Assembly (NCBI GenBank): GCA_044224705.1
Contig: JBGAJY010000105.1
Location: forward strand, 1 to 19,445
Direction: 5' to 3'
Source: M3007 sp044224705
GTDB taxonomy: Bacteria; Bacteroidota; Bacteroidia; Chitinophagales; Saprospiraceae
Length of the DNA: 19,445 nucleotides
Of the stretch, positions 9,247 to 16,561 are shown in pieces (within the stretch, counting starts at the first letter, position 1; each line of letters starts with the position of its first letter). A program made the translations under genes and the position numbers. The notes beneath the pieces are model-generated. The model was not told the DNA's origin and did no database searches. It saw only the letters and a list, made by a program, of their open reading frames with translations.

Positions 9247-10194
9247 TCAGGACAAATCCTCCGGCACGTCCGTTTTTCGCAAAATCTCCCGGATTACGCC
9301 CCAACGGTTTCGCCAGCGCCCCATATCCACGACCATGGCACGGCGGTCGTGGAGTGGCATGTTGGGGTACCGGAGTTTCAAGGACTGGTAGTGGCGAAGG
9401 GCGAAACGGGTCAGGGCGACGAGGAAAAAAACGGTTGTGCAGGCTTGCTTTGCGCCTTCCTTCCCGGTTTCGAGCGCTAATTGCCGGGTCTTCGCCACCT
9501 GGTGCTCAAACACGCGCATCAGTCCGGTCACGTTATTTTCTTCGATAAAAAACACGGGCAAAGTGGATCGCGCGGCCGGATTGCGGGCATCGAACCACAC
9601 GTCGAAAATATCGTCGCAAAGCTGGATCAGGCGGCCGAAAGCCATTAAAAAAGCGCGCTCTTTTTCATCGGGCGAGGGGATCAGCAGGGCGCGGAACAAC
9701 AGTACGGAATGCCCGCCCTTGTCGCCGGTATGCCATAAAACGGATTCCTGATCCGAACGCAGGCCGGCGCCGGTTTCACTTTCAAACACCTTTTTCAGTT
9801 CATTTTCAAAAGCCGGCGTTTGTTCCAGCGTGAGCTCCCTGCGGATATTTTGCAAAAAATGCCAGGCCAGTCCGCGCGGGTCGGTCAGGCGGCCGTAGGC
9901 TTCCAAATCGGCGTGGCCGGTGGTCGCGGAGCGTTCGCTCAGGTCGTCGAAAAAGGCTGCCAATGCCGCCAGGCGGATGAAAAGCCGGCGTTCGCGCGCA
10001 CTTCGCCGGCGGCGGAGCACCGCGGCAAACAACACGGCGAGGTAGGTCGTGCCAAAGTAATAATGGTAAAAACGGCGTTTTTCCAGTGCATTTACACGAA
10101 CGGCATCCGGAATTTCCAGCGCGCGCCAGGCGCGGCGGCGCAAACAGGCCGCGCGAAAAAAGGCGGTACCCAGGTGAAAAAGCGCGGTAAGCAT
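9247..10194 (-). CDS. Putative class I isoprenoid/terpene-synthase-like protein
   Basis: 315 residues, ATG start, mostly alpha-helical by composition. Two acidic motifs are placed as in class I prenyl or terpene synthases. AAFFDDLSERS has Asp83, Asp84 and Glu87 (DDxxE). LIQLCDDIFDVWFD (189-202) closely resembles the second aspartate-rich motif QxxDDxxD of polyprenyl synthases. HTGDKGGHS (155-163) precedes it at the spacing of the conserved helix before that motif. The FDDLSERS segment also recalls the LDNLCDRS region of the YtpB/DUF2600 sesquarterpene synthases, but overall similarity is not apparent to me. It probably binds a Mg-diphosphate substrate; the product is unknown. It starts 9 bp after the acyltransferase stop codon, so the two are very likely cotranscribed. 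No other isoprenoid gene is nearby. Confidence 0.6.
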   Translation of the reverse strand: MLTALFHLGTAFFRAACLRRRAWRALEIPDAVRVNALEKRRFYHYYFGTTYLAVLFAAVLRRRRSARERRLFIRLAALAAFFDDLSERSATTGHADLEAYGRLTDPRGLAWHFLQNIRRELTLEQTPAFENELKKVFESETGAGLRSDQESVLWHTGDKGGHSVLLFRALLIPSPDEKERAFLMAFGRLIQLCDDIFDVWFDARNPAARSTLPVFFIEENNVTGLMRVFEHQVAKTRQLALETGKEGAKQACTTVFFLVALTRFALRHYQSLKLRYPNMPLHDRRAMVVDMGRWRNRWGVIREILRKTDVPEDLS

Positions 10195-10203
10195 AGCCGG
10201 GTG

Positions 10204-11325
10204 TCAGGTCACTTTTTTCCCGCCAGGCAAGGCCCGGAGCAACAGGATCACCAGAAAAGAGAGCAGGGAAACGAGCGCGGTCAGGATCGGGATCGTTTTG
10301 GCCGGATGAAATTTGGTGGCCCAATAGCCCGATTTTGAGAGAAAGTCCAGCACCATCACATGAATGAAATAGATGCCGAAACTGGCCGCTGCGAATTCGC
10401 GCTCCACGTCCAGCAGCGGTCGGCGGTTCCAGGCGTATTTGGCCAGTAAAAACCACCCTGCGGCACAAAATCCAACGTTGGGGGTGAGGTAGTCGTAGAA
10501 ATAAGGATGGAACTCGTGGCCATATTTTTTACTCGCCCAATACGTGCCGACGGCCGTTGCGACGGTGCCCAGCACGATCAATCCCGAAGCCACCCAAAGC
10601 AGCTGCCGGCGGGAAAACGGCCATGCCGGCAATGCGCCCGAACCGCCGTTTTCATCCTTCGTGACCTTGTTGCCGAGGTAATACCCGAGCACGAAATAAC
10701 CGAGGTTGTTGCAGAAAAACTCCCAGTAAATGCCCAGGCTCACGTTCCAGAACACGTATAAAATCTTGTACCCCCAGGAGGCCATGGCGCAGAGGGCAAA
10801 CAGGTACCAGAAGTCCTGTTCCCGCGCGCTTCGCACCCAGGGACGCATGATCGGGTACACGAGATACAGCCCTACAATGAGGTAAATGAACCAGAGGTGA
10901 TAATGCACCCGGTTCTCCACCATGCGCAGACCCGCTTCGCCGACCGTGGCGGGCTGCCCCTGGGCGAAATAATTGTACAGGTTATAGAGGATCATCCAGG
11001 CCAGTGAAGGCACGATCACACGGGAGAAACGCCGTTTCAGAAAATCGCCGAGCGGGTAGTCCTTGCCCAGCAAAAGGAACCCGCTGAGCATTACAAACAG
11101 CGGCACCGAAGGCCGGCACAGGGAATCCCACCAGTTGGACGCCCACCAAAACCAGGAATCAAAGGCTGAGTAACCTTGCGCCACCGGCGCCGAAACGTGG
11201 ATACCGATCACCATAACGGTGGCGAGGTTGCGCAGGCGGTCGGCCCAGGCGAGGCTGGCGGTCGGCGCTTTGAAAGTAGCAGTTGCCGTGGCAGTAGCGG
11301 TGGCGGTCGGGATTTCGGCTTTCAT
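10204..11325 (-). CDS. Acyltransferase family 3 membrane protein (OafA/WecH-like)
   Basis: 373 residues with about ten hydrophobic segments. The family signature is present: WADRLRNLATVMVIGIHVSAPV (about 27-48) with the conserved His43, SVPLFVMLSGFLLLGKDYPL (73-92), and FLKRRFSRVIVP (95-106) with the arginines typical of this fold. Members transfer acetyl or other acyl groups to sugars, lipids or peptides at the inner membrane; the acceptor here is unknown. The N terminus has a Thr-Ala repeat (residues 7-17) encoded by an imperfect hexanucleotide repeat, so the biological start could be a later codon, but no later Met lies before the first conserved segment. It precedes the isoprenoid-synthase-like gene by 9 bp, which raises the possibility that the acceptor is a terpenoid or a lipid-linked compound (inference). 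Confidence 0.88.
   Translation of the reverse strand: MKAEIPTATATATATATFKAPTASLAWADRLRNLATVMVIGIHVSAPVAQGYSAFDSWFWWASNWWDSLCRPSVPLFVMLSGFLLLGKDYPLGDFLKRRFSRVIVPSLAWMILYNLYNYFAQGQPATVGEAGLRMVENRVHYHLWFIYLIVGLYLVYPIMRPWVRSAREQDFWYLFALCAMASWGYKILYVFWNVSLGIYWEFFCNNLGYFVLGYYLGNKVTKDENGGSGALPAWPFSRRQLLWVASGLIVLGTVATAVGTYWASKKYGHEFHPYFYDYLTPNVGFCAAGWFLLAKYAWNRRPLLDVEREFAAASFGIYFIHVMVLDFLSKSGYWATKFHPAKTIPILTALVSLLSFLVILLLRALPGGKKVT
11275..11310 (-). repeat. Imperfect hexanucleotide (Thr-Ala) repeat inside the acyltransferase gene
   Basis: Read on the minus strand, about five to six units of ACNGCN follow one another, encoding TATATATATAT. The third bases vary, so this is an old or selected repeat rather than a pure microsatellite. 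Unit gain or loss would keep the reading frame. Confidence 0.7.
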
Positions 11326-11417
11326 TCGACGTCAAATTTGCCCTGAAGAATTAGTCGGGCCTGCGCGGAGTACAGCGCCCTTTTACCAGCCAAGGTACAA
11401 TTCGGACAGACTTTCAA

Positions 11418-11470
11418 TTGCTCCGATTGCGCTGCGCCGTCTGACGGCACTGCGCAATCGGGAGCATCAA
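11418..11470. terminator. Long stem-loop at the stop codon of the PhnP-like gene
   Basis: TGCTCC plus GATTGCGC (from 11419) pairs with GCGCAATC plus GGAGCA (to 11466) across one bulged G. An internal loop follows, and then a perfect inner stem GCCGT/ACGGC (11436-11440 and 11444-11448) with loop CTG. The outer base of the stem touches the TGA stop at 11467-11469 of the minus-strand hydrolase. No T tract follows, so it could be a 3'-end mRNA-stabilising structure or a dispersed palindrome rather than an intrinsic terminator. The acyltransferase start is about 90 bases further along the minus strand. Confidence 0.55.
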
Positions 11471-12228
11471 AACTCCATCTCCAGCCCGTCATATGCAAAA
11501 GAAACCCCCGGTGGCAGCGTCGCTTCGAGGTCGCGCACGCGGCCCATTTCATGGCTTACGTGGGTCAGCCAGGCTCGCTCGGGATTCAACTCGCCGATGA
11601 GTTCAAGAGCCTCCTGCAAGGTCATGTGTGTCGGGTGCTGACGGTGGTGCAGGGCATTGACAACAAGGTACCTGATGCCTTCCAGTTTCGACCGCTCAGC
11701 CGCCGGAATGGTTTTGACATCCGTCAGGTAAGCCAGTTCATCGATGCGAAAGCCCAGGATGGGCAGCCGGCCGTGGAGCACTTCAATGGGCACAATTTTC
11801 AAAGTATCGAGGTGAAGAGGCACTTGCGGGTCGATGGGCAGCAGGTCGATGCGGGGCAGTCCGGGGATCGGGTGGCCGAAAACGTAGTCGAAGCGGCGGC
11901 GGACTTCTTCCATCACCCGGGGCAGGGCATACACAGCCATGGGGTGGCCCGTTTGAAAATTGAAGGGCCGGATGTCGTCGAGTCCGATCACGTGGTCATT
12001 GTGTTCGTGGGTCAGCAAAATGGCGTCGAGGTGACGCACCTGAGCCCGCAGCATTTGCTGGCGGAGATCGGGGCCGGCATCGATGAGGATACGGCTGTCG
12101 CCCACGGTCAGCAGGGCTGAGGAGCGCAGGCGGTTGTCACGAGGGTCGTCAGAGCGGCACACCGGGCAATCGCACCCAATGACGGGGACGCCTTGTGAAG
12201 TGCCGGTACCGAGCAGTGTGAGTTTCAA
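11467..12228 (-). CDS. PhnP-like metallo-beta-lactamase-fold phosphodiesterase
   Basis: 253 residues, ATG start, cytosolic (no signal peptide). The MBL motif HEHNDH (74-79) is intact, with further likely metal ligands His152 (VLHGRLP), Asp170 (YLTDVK) and His223 (LTHVSHEMG). GTGTSQGVPVIGCDCPVC (7-24) carries Cys19, Cys21 and Cys24, matching the extra structural zinc site of PhnP, the cyclic phosphate phosphodiesterase. E. coli PhnP acts on ribosyl-1,2-cyclic phosphate, but no phn genes are present here, so a broader nucleotide or cyclic-phosphate role is more likely in this lineage. The small gene at 12303-12572 lies upstream on the same strand, 74 bp away. Confidence 0.92.
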   Translation of the reverse strand: MKLTLLGTGTSQGVPVIGCDCPVCRSDDPRDNRLRSSALLTVGDSRILIDAGPDLRQQMLRAQVRHLDAILLTHEHNDHVIGLDDIRPFNFQTGHPMAVYALPRVMEEVRRRFDYVFGHPIPGLPRIDLLPIDPQVPLHLDTLKIVPIEVLHGRLPILGFRIDELAYLTDVKTIPAAERSKLEGIRYLVVNALHHRQHPTHMTLQEALELIGELNPERAWLTHVSHEMGRVRDLEATLPPGVSFAYDGLEMEF

Positions 12229-12302
12229 GTTGAGGAAGTATTGGAGCGGCGAATGGAGGCGTATGGGAAAAACCCGTTCAAATTAGGCTTTTAAGCCGGA
12301 TT

Positions 12303-12572
12303 TCAGGGTTCCTCCTGCTGTTTTTTCCACTTTTCGATCAGGTCGCGCGATTTTTCAGAAAGGGTTTCCCGGTCAAATTCCAGCCGGCTCAAAATATCGA
12401 GCAGGCAGTTGATGCGCGCCTCAGTGTCGAAAAAACGGTTCACTACCGCGATCCGGCGCTGCTCAACGAGGCAGTAGCCGCTTTGAAAGCTGCCTTTTTC
12501 GTAACGCACGGTGTAATCCAGTTCTCCGAACAGTTCCTCCAGTTTTTTCAATGTCGTTTGCGTGTAGCGCAT
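12303..12572 (-). CDS. Small conserved Bacteroidota protein of unknown function
   Basis: 89 residues from the ATG at 12572 (MRYTQTTLKKLEELFGELDY). The open frame runs 45 codons further up to 12707, but that extension (KGKGQKSRGKRQDAKDKRQ) is translation of a low-complexity spacer and is rejected. The protein is charged and soluble, with a helical N terminus, a central beta segment (GSFQSGYCLVEQRRIAVVNRFFDTEARINCLLDIL) and a Lys/Glu-rich helical tail. From memory, a close family is common in Bacteroidota, often next to an MBL-fold hydrolase as here, but no function is known to me. It is probably the first gene of a unit with the PhnP-like gene. Confidence 0.75.
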   Translation of the reverse strand: MRYTQTTLKKLEELFGELDYTVRYEKGSFQSGYCLVEQRRIAVVNRFFDTEARINCLLDILSRLEFDRETLSEKSRDLIEKWKKQQEEP

Positions 12573-12604
12573 AGTCGGTGGTTTTGGTCGTGGTGACAGG
12601 GCGC

Positions 12605-12680
12605 GGACAACTTGCCGTTTGTCCTTTGCGTCTTGTCTTTTTCCCCTTGACTTTTGTCCTTTGCCCTTTCCTTTATCTTC
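12605..12680. repeat. Low-complexity purine/pyrimidine tract in a divergent spacer
   Basis: The plus strand is pyrimidine-rich with recurring CTTTG and CTTG words. TTTGTCCTTTGC occurs twice (12618-12629 and 12653-12664), 35 bases apart. It lies between the small minus-strand gene (start 12572) and the PorT-like gene (start 12719). Spacers of this kind, which translate as KGKGQKSRGKRQ-like peptides, recur in Bacteroidota genomes; their role is unclear to me. Confidence 0.65.
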
Positions 12681-12681
12681 G
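12652..12681 (+). promoter_or_regulatory. Putative promoter of the PorT-like gene
   Basis: TTTTG (12652-12656) and TATCTTCG (12674-12681) are 17 bases apart. They resemble the Bacteroidota -33 (TTTG) and -7 (TAnnTTTG, one mismatch) elements. Transcription would start near 12688, giving a leader of about 30 bases before the ATG at 12719. The -33 element falls inside the low-complexity tract. Confidence 0.4.
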
Positions 12682-12718
12682 CCCCAAGAGTCGCGCAAAA
12701 GTATCAAAATCCAACACT

Positions 12719-13399
12719 ATGAAAATTCGTTCGGACGCCTTCGGAGGCACAAAACCCGCGTTTCACTGGTTTGCAGTTTTCTTCTTCCTCTTTCTTGTAC
12801 AAGCCTTTTTTCCCGGGCAAGCGGCGGCACAGCAACAGCGGTTCAAAGCCGGGATCATCGCCGGCGTCACGGCCTCCCAGATCGACGGCGACGAATCGGC
12901 CGGCTACCATAAACTGGGCCTGCAGGGCGGCCTGAAAGGGGTCGTCAACCTGAAACCCAAACAGGAGGCCAGCGTTGAGATCCTCTATTCGCAACGCGGC
13001 TGCCGCAACCAGCCCAAAACCTATCCCGAATTTGCCGCCACCCTCGGCTACATCGAAGTGCCCGTGCAATGGCACTACAAGGACTGGCTGGTCGGTGACG
13101 GAAGCGACAAGGAGGATTTTTACCGCGTTTATCTCAATCTCGGCGCTTCGTACAGCCGACTGCTCAATTCGGAGGACAAATACAAAGACGGATACGGTAT
13201 CTACACCGCCCTGCCCTACCTCAATAAAAACAGCTTTTGCTTCCTCGCGGGCGCCAGTTTTTACGCCAGCCGGCACGTGGCGTTCACCTTCCGCTACCAC
13301 CGGGCGCTGAACAAATTGTACAAACCCGGCACCGGCGGCAACTACCGCAGTTCACTAAACGAGCATTACCTGGCGTTTCAGGTCATGTATATGTTTTGA
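12719..13399 (+). CDS. PorT-family outer-membrane beta-barrel protein
   Basis: 226 residues from the ATG at 12719. The frame stays open back to 12578, but that part is the low-complexity spacer. The signal peptide is long, with hydrophobic core FHWFAVFFFLFLVQAFF and cleavage near AAAQQQ. The mature part has alternating amphipathic strands typical of the outer-membrane beta-barrel family that includes PorT: FKAGIIAGVTASQI, GLQGGLKGVVNL, ASVEILYSQRG, YIEVPVQWHYK, VYLNLGASYSRL, FCFLAGASFYAS, VAFTFRYHRAL and a final strand ending in Phe (YLAFQVMYMF). A C-terminal Phe is usual for outer-membrane barrels. It is probably a small eight-stranded barrel with a structural or unknown role. It is not necessarily the T9SS component PorT itself. 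Confidence 0.85.
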   Translation: MKIRSDAFGGTKPAFHWFAVFFFLFLVQAFFPGQAAAQQQRFKAGIIAGVTASQIDGDESAGYHKLGLQGGLKGVVNLKPKQEASVEILYSQRGCRNQPKTYPEFAATLGYIEVPVQWHYKDWLVGDGSDKEDFYRVYLNLGASYSRLLNSEDKYKDGYGIYTALPYLNKNSFCFLAGASFYASRHVAFTFRYHRALNKLYKPGTGGNYRSSLNEHYLAFQVMYMF

Positions 13400-13422
13400 A
13401 ACCTGCCTGAACCCATTCCTCC

Positions 13423-14346
13423 ATGCGCTGTGCCGTTATCGACCTCGGAACCAATACCTTCCACCTGCTCATTGCCGAACATGAAAAGGGCCAGCCGTGG
13501 AGCGTCGTCCTGAAACACCGCATGTACATCAAAATGGCGGAAGACGGCATCCACCGCATCGGAGCGGCCGCATTTGAGCGCGGGTTGCGCGCCCTGAGCG
13601 GCTTCAGAAAAGAACTGGATAAAGCCGGCGTGCCGCCGGAAGCGGTGCGTGCATTTGGAACGGCGGCCCTTCGGACGGCTGAAAATGCCCCTCAATTTAT
13701 TCAAAAAGTGTTGGAAACAACGGGCATCCGGACGGAAGTGATCAGCGGCGACCGCGAAGCGGCCCTCATTTTCAAAGGTGTAAAACAAGCCGTGCCTTTT
13801 CCTGAACAAGGTCGCGTACTGATCATGGACATCGGCGGCGGCAGCGTGGAATTCATTATTGCCGACCGCGAAAAGGTATTCTGGCAGCAAAGCTTTCCGA
13901 TCGGCGTGGCCGTGCTGTTCCGGCGCTTTCACCACAGCGATCCAATTTCGCAGGAAGAAATTGCGCAGGAAGAACAGTTCCTGAACGCCAGCCTCAGCCC
14001 ACTCTGGCAGGCTCTGGGCCAATGGCCCGCCGACGTACTCATCGGTGCCTCGGGCACTTTCGACGTGATCGACAACTTCCTGCTCGACGCCGAAACCAAG
14101 CCGCCGCTCTACGGCCAAACCACCGCCGCAGCCTTTGAACCGCTCTGCGATTATTTCATCGGCAGCACGCTGGCCGAACGCCGGGAGATGCCGCTGCTCG
14201 CGCCCGAACGTGTGGAAATGATCGTTGTGGCTGTTATCCTGATCCGTGTAGTACTGCGCAGAGCCGCCCTGAACGAGATATTTACCTCGGCCTACGCCAT
14301 GAAGGAAGGCATGCTGGAAGAATTGGCCGAAGGCTTTGAAAATTAA
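13423..14346 (+). CDS. ppx: Ppx/GppA-family phosphatase (exopolyphosphatase)
   Basis: 307 residues, ATG start 23 bp after the PorT-like gene. This is the ASKHA fold: phosphate-1 loop AVIDLGTNTFHLLIA (4-18), FGTAALRTAENA (78-89), ISGDREAALIFKGV (107-120) with Glu112 matching the catalytic Glu of E. coli PPX, phosphate-2 loop MDIGGGSVEFII (135-146), and IGASGTFDVI near 207. It removes terminal phosphate from polyphosphate or pppGpp. At about 300 residues it is the short form and lacks the C-terminal HD-like domain of E. coli PPX, as is usual in Bacteroidota. No polyphosphate kinase is adjacent, so polyphosphate versus pppGpp preference cannot be decided. Confidence 0.93.
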   Translation: MRCAVIDLGTNTFHLLIAEHEKGQPWSVVLKHRMYIKMAEDGIHRIGAAAFERGLRALSGFRKELDKAGVPPEAVRAFGTAALRTAENAPQFIQKVLETTGIRTEVISGDREAALIFKGVKQAVPFPEQGRVLIMDIGGGSVEFIIADREKVFWQQSFPIGVAVLFRRFHHSDPISQEEIAQEEQFLNASLSPLWQALGQWPADVLIGASGTFDVIDNFLLDAETKPPLYGQTTAAAFEPLCDYFIGSTLAERREMPLLAPERVEMIVVAVILIRVVLRRAALNEIFTSAYAMKEGMLEELAEGFEN

Positions 14347-14412
14347 GCTTTTGGGTAAAAAATATCCCACTGCATTGTCCATCTTTGTTGCCAAACAAAT
14401 CAGAAAAACAAG

Positions 14413-15327
14413 ATGTCAACTCCCGCCAACGATGCCAGCACCGGCGCTCCCGCCGGTTTTTTGAAAAAAAAGGACACCCTTCGTCTCGTCTACTACAACG
14501 TGCTGCTGATGCTCCTCCTTGGAGCAGGTTTATACTTTGTCGTATCTGCAGCGGCTACTGCACAAGCCGATCAGGAAGCCGAAGTGCGGAAAGAAAAAAT
14601 AGCGGCCCGACGATCTGCCGAATCCGTCGCTGCACTCAATACCAGCCGCTCGCAGGACCTCAGGCCTGCCGCTGATTCTGTCTCGGGCGAAGCGGTGGCC
14701 GCTTCCGATTCGGGCGCCAGCTCGGGAAGTGAGCAAGTGCCCGAACTGAATCCGGAAACGGAAACGCCGCTTACCGATCCGCGCATGATCGCCTACGTGT
14801 TGTTTGCTATTACCATGGCCGGCGGACTGGGCGGCGCGCTGTGCAACCTGCGCGGCATTTTTGAATTCACCCGCGACAACCAGGGCATGTTCCCCGCCCA
14901 CCTCGAACTGGCTTTTTACCTCCGGCCCGTGTCGGGTGTGCTCTGTGGGCTGTTTACTTTTTTCGTCAGCACATTTTTTGCAGGCGCTTTGTCGCAGGGC
15001 GACGGATCGGGCTGGCGTACGCTGGACGGGATGTTTCCCTACATCGGCATCGCCTTCATGGCCGGTTTTGCTTCGCAGGAGTTCATGGAACGCCTGAAAG
15101 ACACTGCCCGGACCCTGTTTGGCAGCAGTAGCAGCCCGGCACCCGAGCCGGAACCCGAACCTTTGCCCGAGCCGGCTGCCTTGCCGGAATTGGGGAAAAC
15201 TGAAAGTGTCCACATCAAACCCGAAAGCGGTGGCCGCGAGTCGGTTTCCAGGACCACCGAGGCACCTCAGACCAAACAACAGGCGCCGCCTCGCCGCACG
15301 ATTCCCCCCAGAAAAATGGTGGATTGA
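14413..15327 (+). CDS. Four-helix membrane protein of unknown function
   Basis: 304 residues. A cytosolic N terminus (about 20 residues) is followed by TM1 (about 25-50, LVYYNVLLMLLLGAGLYFVV), a polar Ser/Ala/Glu-rich segment (about 52-122), TM2 (about 125-143), TM3 (about 168-192) and TM4 (about 207-222, YIGIAFMAGFASQEFMERLK). The tail of about 80 residues is rich in Pro and Glu (PAPEPEPEPLPEP) and ends basic (PPRRTIPPRKMVD). The FMAGFASQEFMERLKD block resembles a motif I associate with small Bacteroidota membrane proteins, but I cannot name a family. A 66-bp spacer with a poor promoter-like CATCTTTG (14380-14387) precedes it, and xseA follows 11 bp after the stop, so coexpression with xseA is likely. 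Confidence 0.8.
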   Translation: MSTPANDASTGAPAGFLKKKDTLRLVYYNVLLMLLLGAGLYFVVSAAATAQADQEAEVRKEKIAARRSAESVAALNTSRSQDLRPAADSVSGEAVAASDSGASSGSEQVPELNPETETPLTDPRMIAYVLFAITMAGGLGGALCNLRGIFEFTRDNQGMFPAHLELAFYLRPVSGVLCGLFTFFVSTFFAGALSQGDGSGWRTLDGMFPYIGIAFMAGFASQEFMERLKDTARTLFGSSSSPAPEPEPEPLPEPAALPELGKTESVHIKPESGGRESVSRTTEAPQTKQQAPPRRTIPPRKMVD

Positions 15328-15338
15328 ACACTTCCATT

Positions 15339-16559
15339 ATGCAGATTTTTTCGCTGCTCGACCTGTACCAGCACCTGCGACGCGTCGTGGCACTCAACTT
15401 TTTCGAACCCGTGTGGATCACGGCGGAGATTGCTCAATTGAGCCTTTCCCGAGGCCATATTTTTCTTGATTTGGTGCAAAAAGGCGACGAAGACGTCGTG
15501 GCGCATGGTCAGGCTGTCATCTGGGCCCGCGACTACCAGCGCCTGCGACGCCGCGTGGGGCCGGCGCTGGACGAGGTGTTGCGCGAGGGAATGGAGGTCA
15601 AAATGCGCGTACGTGTCGATTTTCACGAGCGGTACGGACTCAAACTCCTGCCCGAAGACGTGGACACGGCTTATACTTTCGGACAACTCGAAATACTGCG
15701 TCGGGAGAGCATCCAAACCCTGCGCGATCTTGGATTATTCGAACGAAACCAGGCCCTGGAATTACCACCCGTGCTGCAGCGCATCGCAGTGATCAGCTCG
15801 GAAGGCGCAGCGGGGTTTCAGGATTTTCGCGGGCAACTGGCCACCAATATTTACGGATATAATTTTGATTGTCAATTGTTTAGTTCAGCCGTGCAGGGTA
15901 CCAATGCTGCCCCGGAACTCCTGGCGGCCTTAAACGCCGTCCGGAAAAAAGCCGGGCACTTCGACTGTGTCGTTGTGCTGCGCGGTGGTGGCGCCCGGCT
16001 CGATCTGGCAGCTTTTGACGGCTTCGAAGTTTGTCGCGCAGCGGCGGAATTGCCTTTGCCTTTGTTCACCGGGATTGGCCACGATTCCGACCAAACGGTG
16101 CTCGACCTGGTGGCGCATACTTCGCTGAAAACACCCACCGCCGTGGCGGACCACCTGATTCAGCACAATTTTTTATTTGAAAACAACTTGCTGCGGCTCG
16201 CCGGCCAGTTGCACCTGAACGGCAAAAACCGGGTGAACATCAGCACCCTGGAACTGGAAAAAACGGACCAGGCAGTCCAATGGTCTGGTCGTGAGCGCCT
16301 GCGTAGCGCAGATCAGCATTTGCAATACGTACAGCAAAATTTGCCGCTCCTGGCCCACAATCTTCTTCGGGCAAAAGAACAGCACCTCGTACAGGCCGAA
16401 GCGGTTTGCCTGGCGCTGCATCCGGATTCCATATTGCGCAGAGGATTTAGTCTGACCCTGAAAAACGGCAAGGCGGTCACTTCACCGGATCAGGTAAAGC
16501 CTGGGGAGACCCTTGAAACGAGGGTTAAGGGAGGAGTGATTTTTTCAACAACGGAATGA
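15339..16559 (+). CDS. xseA: Exodeoxyribonuclease VII large subunit
   Basis: 406 residues from the ATG at 15339. A TTG at 15324 is in frame but overlaps the previous stop codon. The N-terminal OB-fold (about 1-100) has FEPVWITAEIAQLSLSRGHIFLDL, the counterpart of the canonical WVRGEISN...SGHLYFTLKD segment. The catalytic domain carries RIAVISSEGAAGFQDFRGQL (the canonical form is SPTGAAIxD), VVLRGGGARLDLAAFD, GIGHDSDQTVLDLVAH (His248, Asp251) and KTPTAVADHLI, in the usual order and spacing. A coiled-coil region (about 280-360) and the short C-terminal RGFSLTLKNGK segment complete it. It degrades single-stranded DNA as XseA-XseB. No xseB is adjacent in this window. Both genes read toward the hairpin at 16562-16658. 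Confidence 0.93.
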   Translation: MQIFSLLDLYQHLRRVVALNFFEPVWITAEIAQLSLSRGHIFLDLVQKGDEDVVAHGQAVIWARDYQRLRRRVGPALDEVLREGMEVKMRVRVDFHERYGLKLLPEDVDTAYTFGQLEILRRESIQTLRDLGLFERNQALELPPVLQRIAVISSEGAAGFQDFRGQLATNIYGYNFDCQLFSSAVQGTNAAPELLAALNAVRKKAGHFDCVVVLRGGGARLDLAAFDGFEVCRAAAELPLPLFTGIGHDSDQTVLDLVAHTSLKTPTAVADHLIQHNFLFENNLLRLAGQLHLNGKNRVNISTLELEKTDQAVQWSGRERLRSADQHLQYVQQNLPLLAHNLLRAKEQHLVQAEAVCLALHPDSILRRGFSLTLKNGKAVTSPDQVKPGETLETRVKGGVIFSTTE

Positions 16560-16561
16560 TA

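Noticed and set aside
11418..11470. Integron attC-like site
   Set aside because: The imperfect palindrome with a bulge is superficially similar, but I see no core sites for recombination, integrase or cassette organisation.
12286..12297. Possible terminator GGCTT-TT-AAGCC after the small 12303 gene
   Set aside because: The stem is only 5 bp and no T run follows on either strand.
12573..12707. N-terminal extension of the small 12303 gene (KGKGQKSRGKRQ...)
   Set aside because: It is translation of a low-complexity spacer. The protein sequence becomes family-like only from the ATG at 12572.
14349..14387. Promoter for the 14413 membrane-protein gene (TTTTG ... CATCTTTG)
   Set aside because: The spacer of about 26 bases is longer than usual and the -7 element has a mismatch, so support is too weak for a feature.
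13378..14394. Minus-strand open frame of 338 codons opposite ppx
   Set aside because: The plus-strand Ppx/GppA motifs are complete and in order, so the antisense frame is a codon-usage shadow.
15324..15326. TTG start for xseA overlapping the preceding stop codon
   Set aside because: The ATG at 15339 gives a normal XseA N terminus, and the extra five residues have no support.
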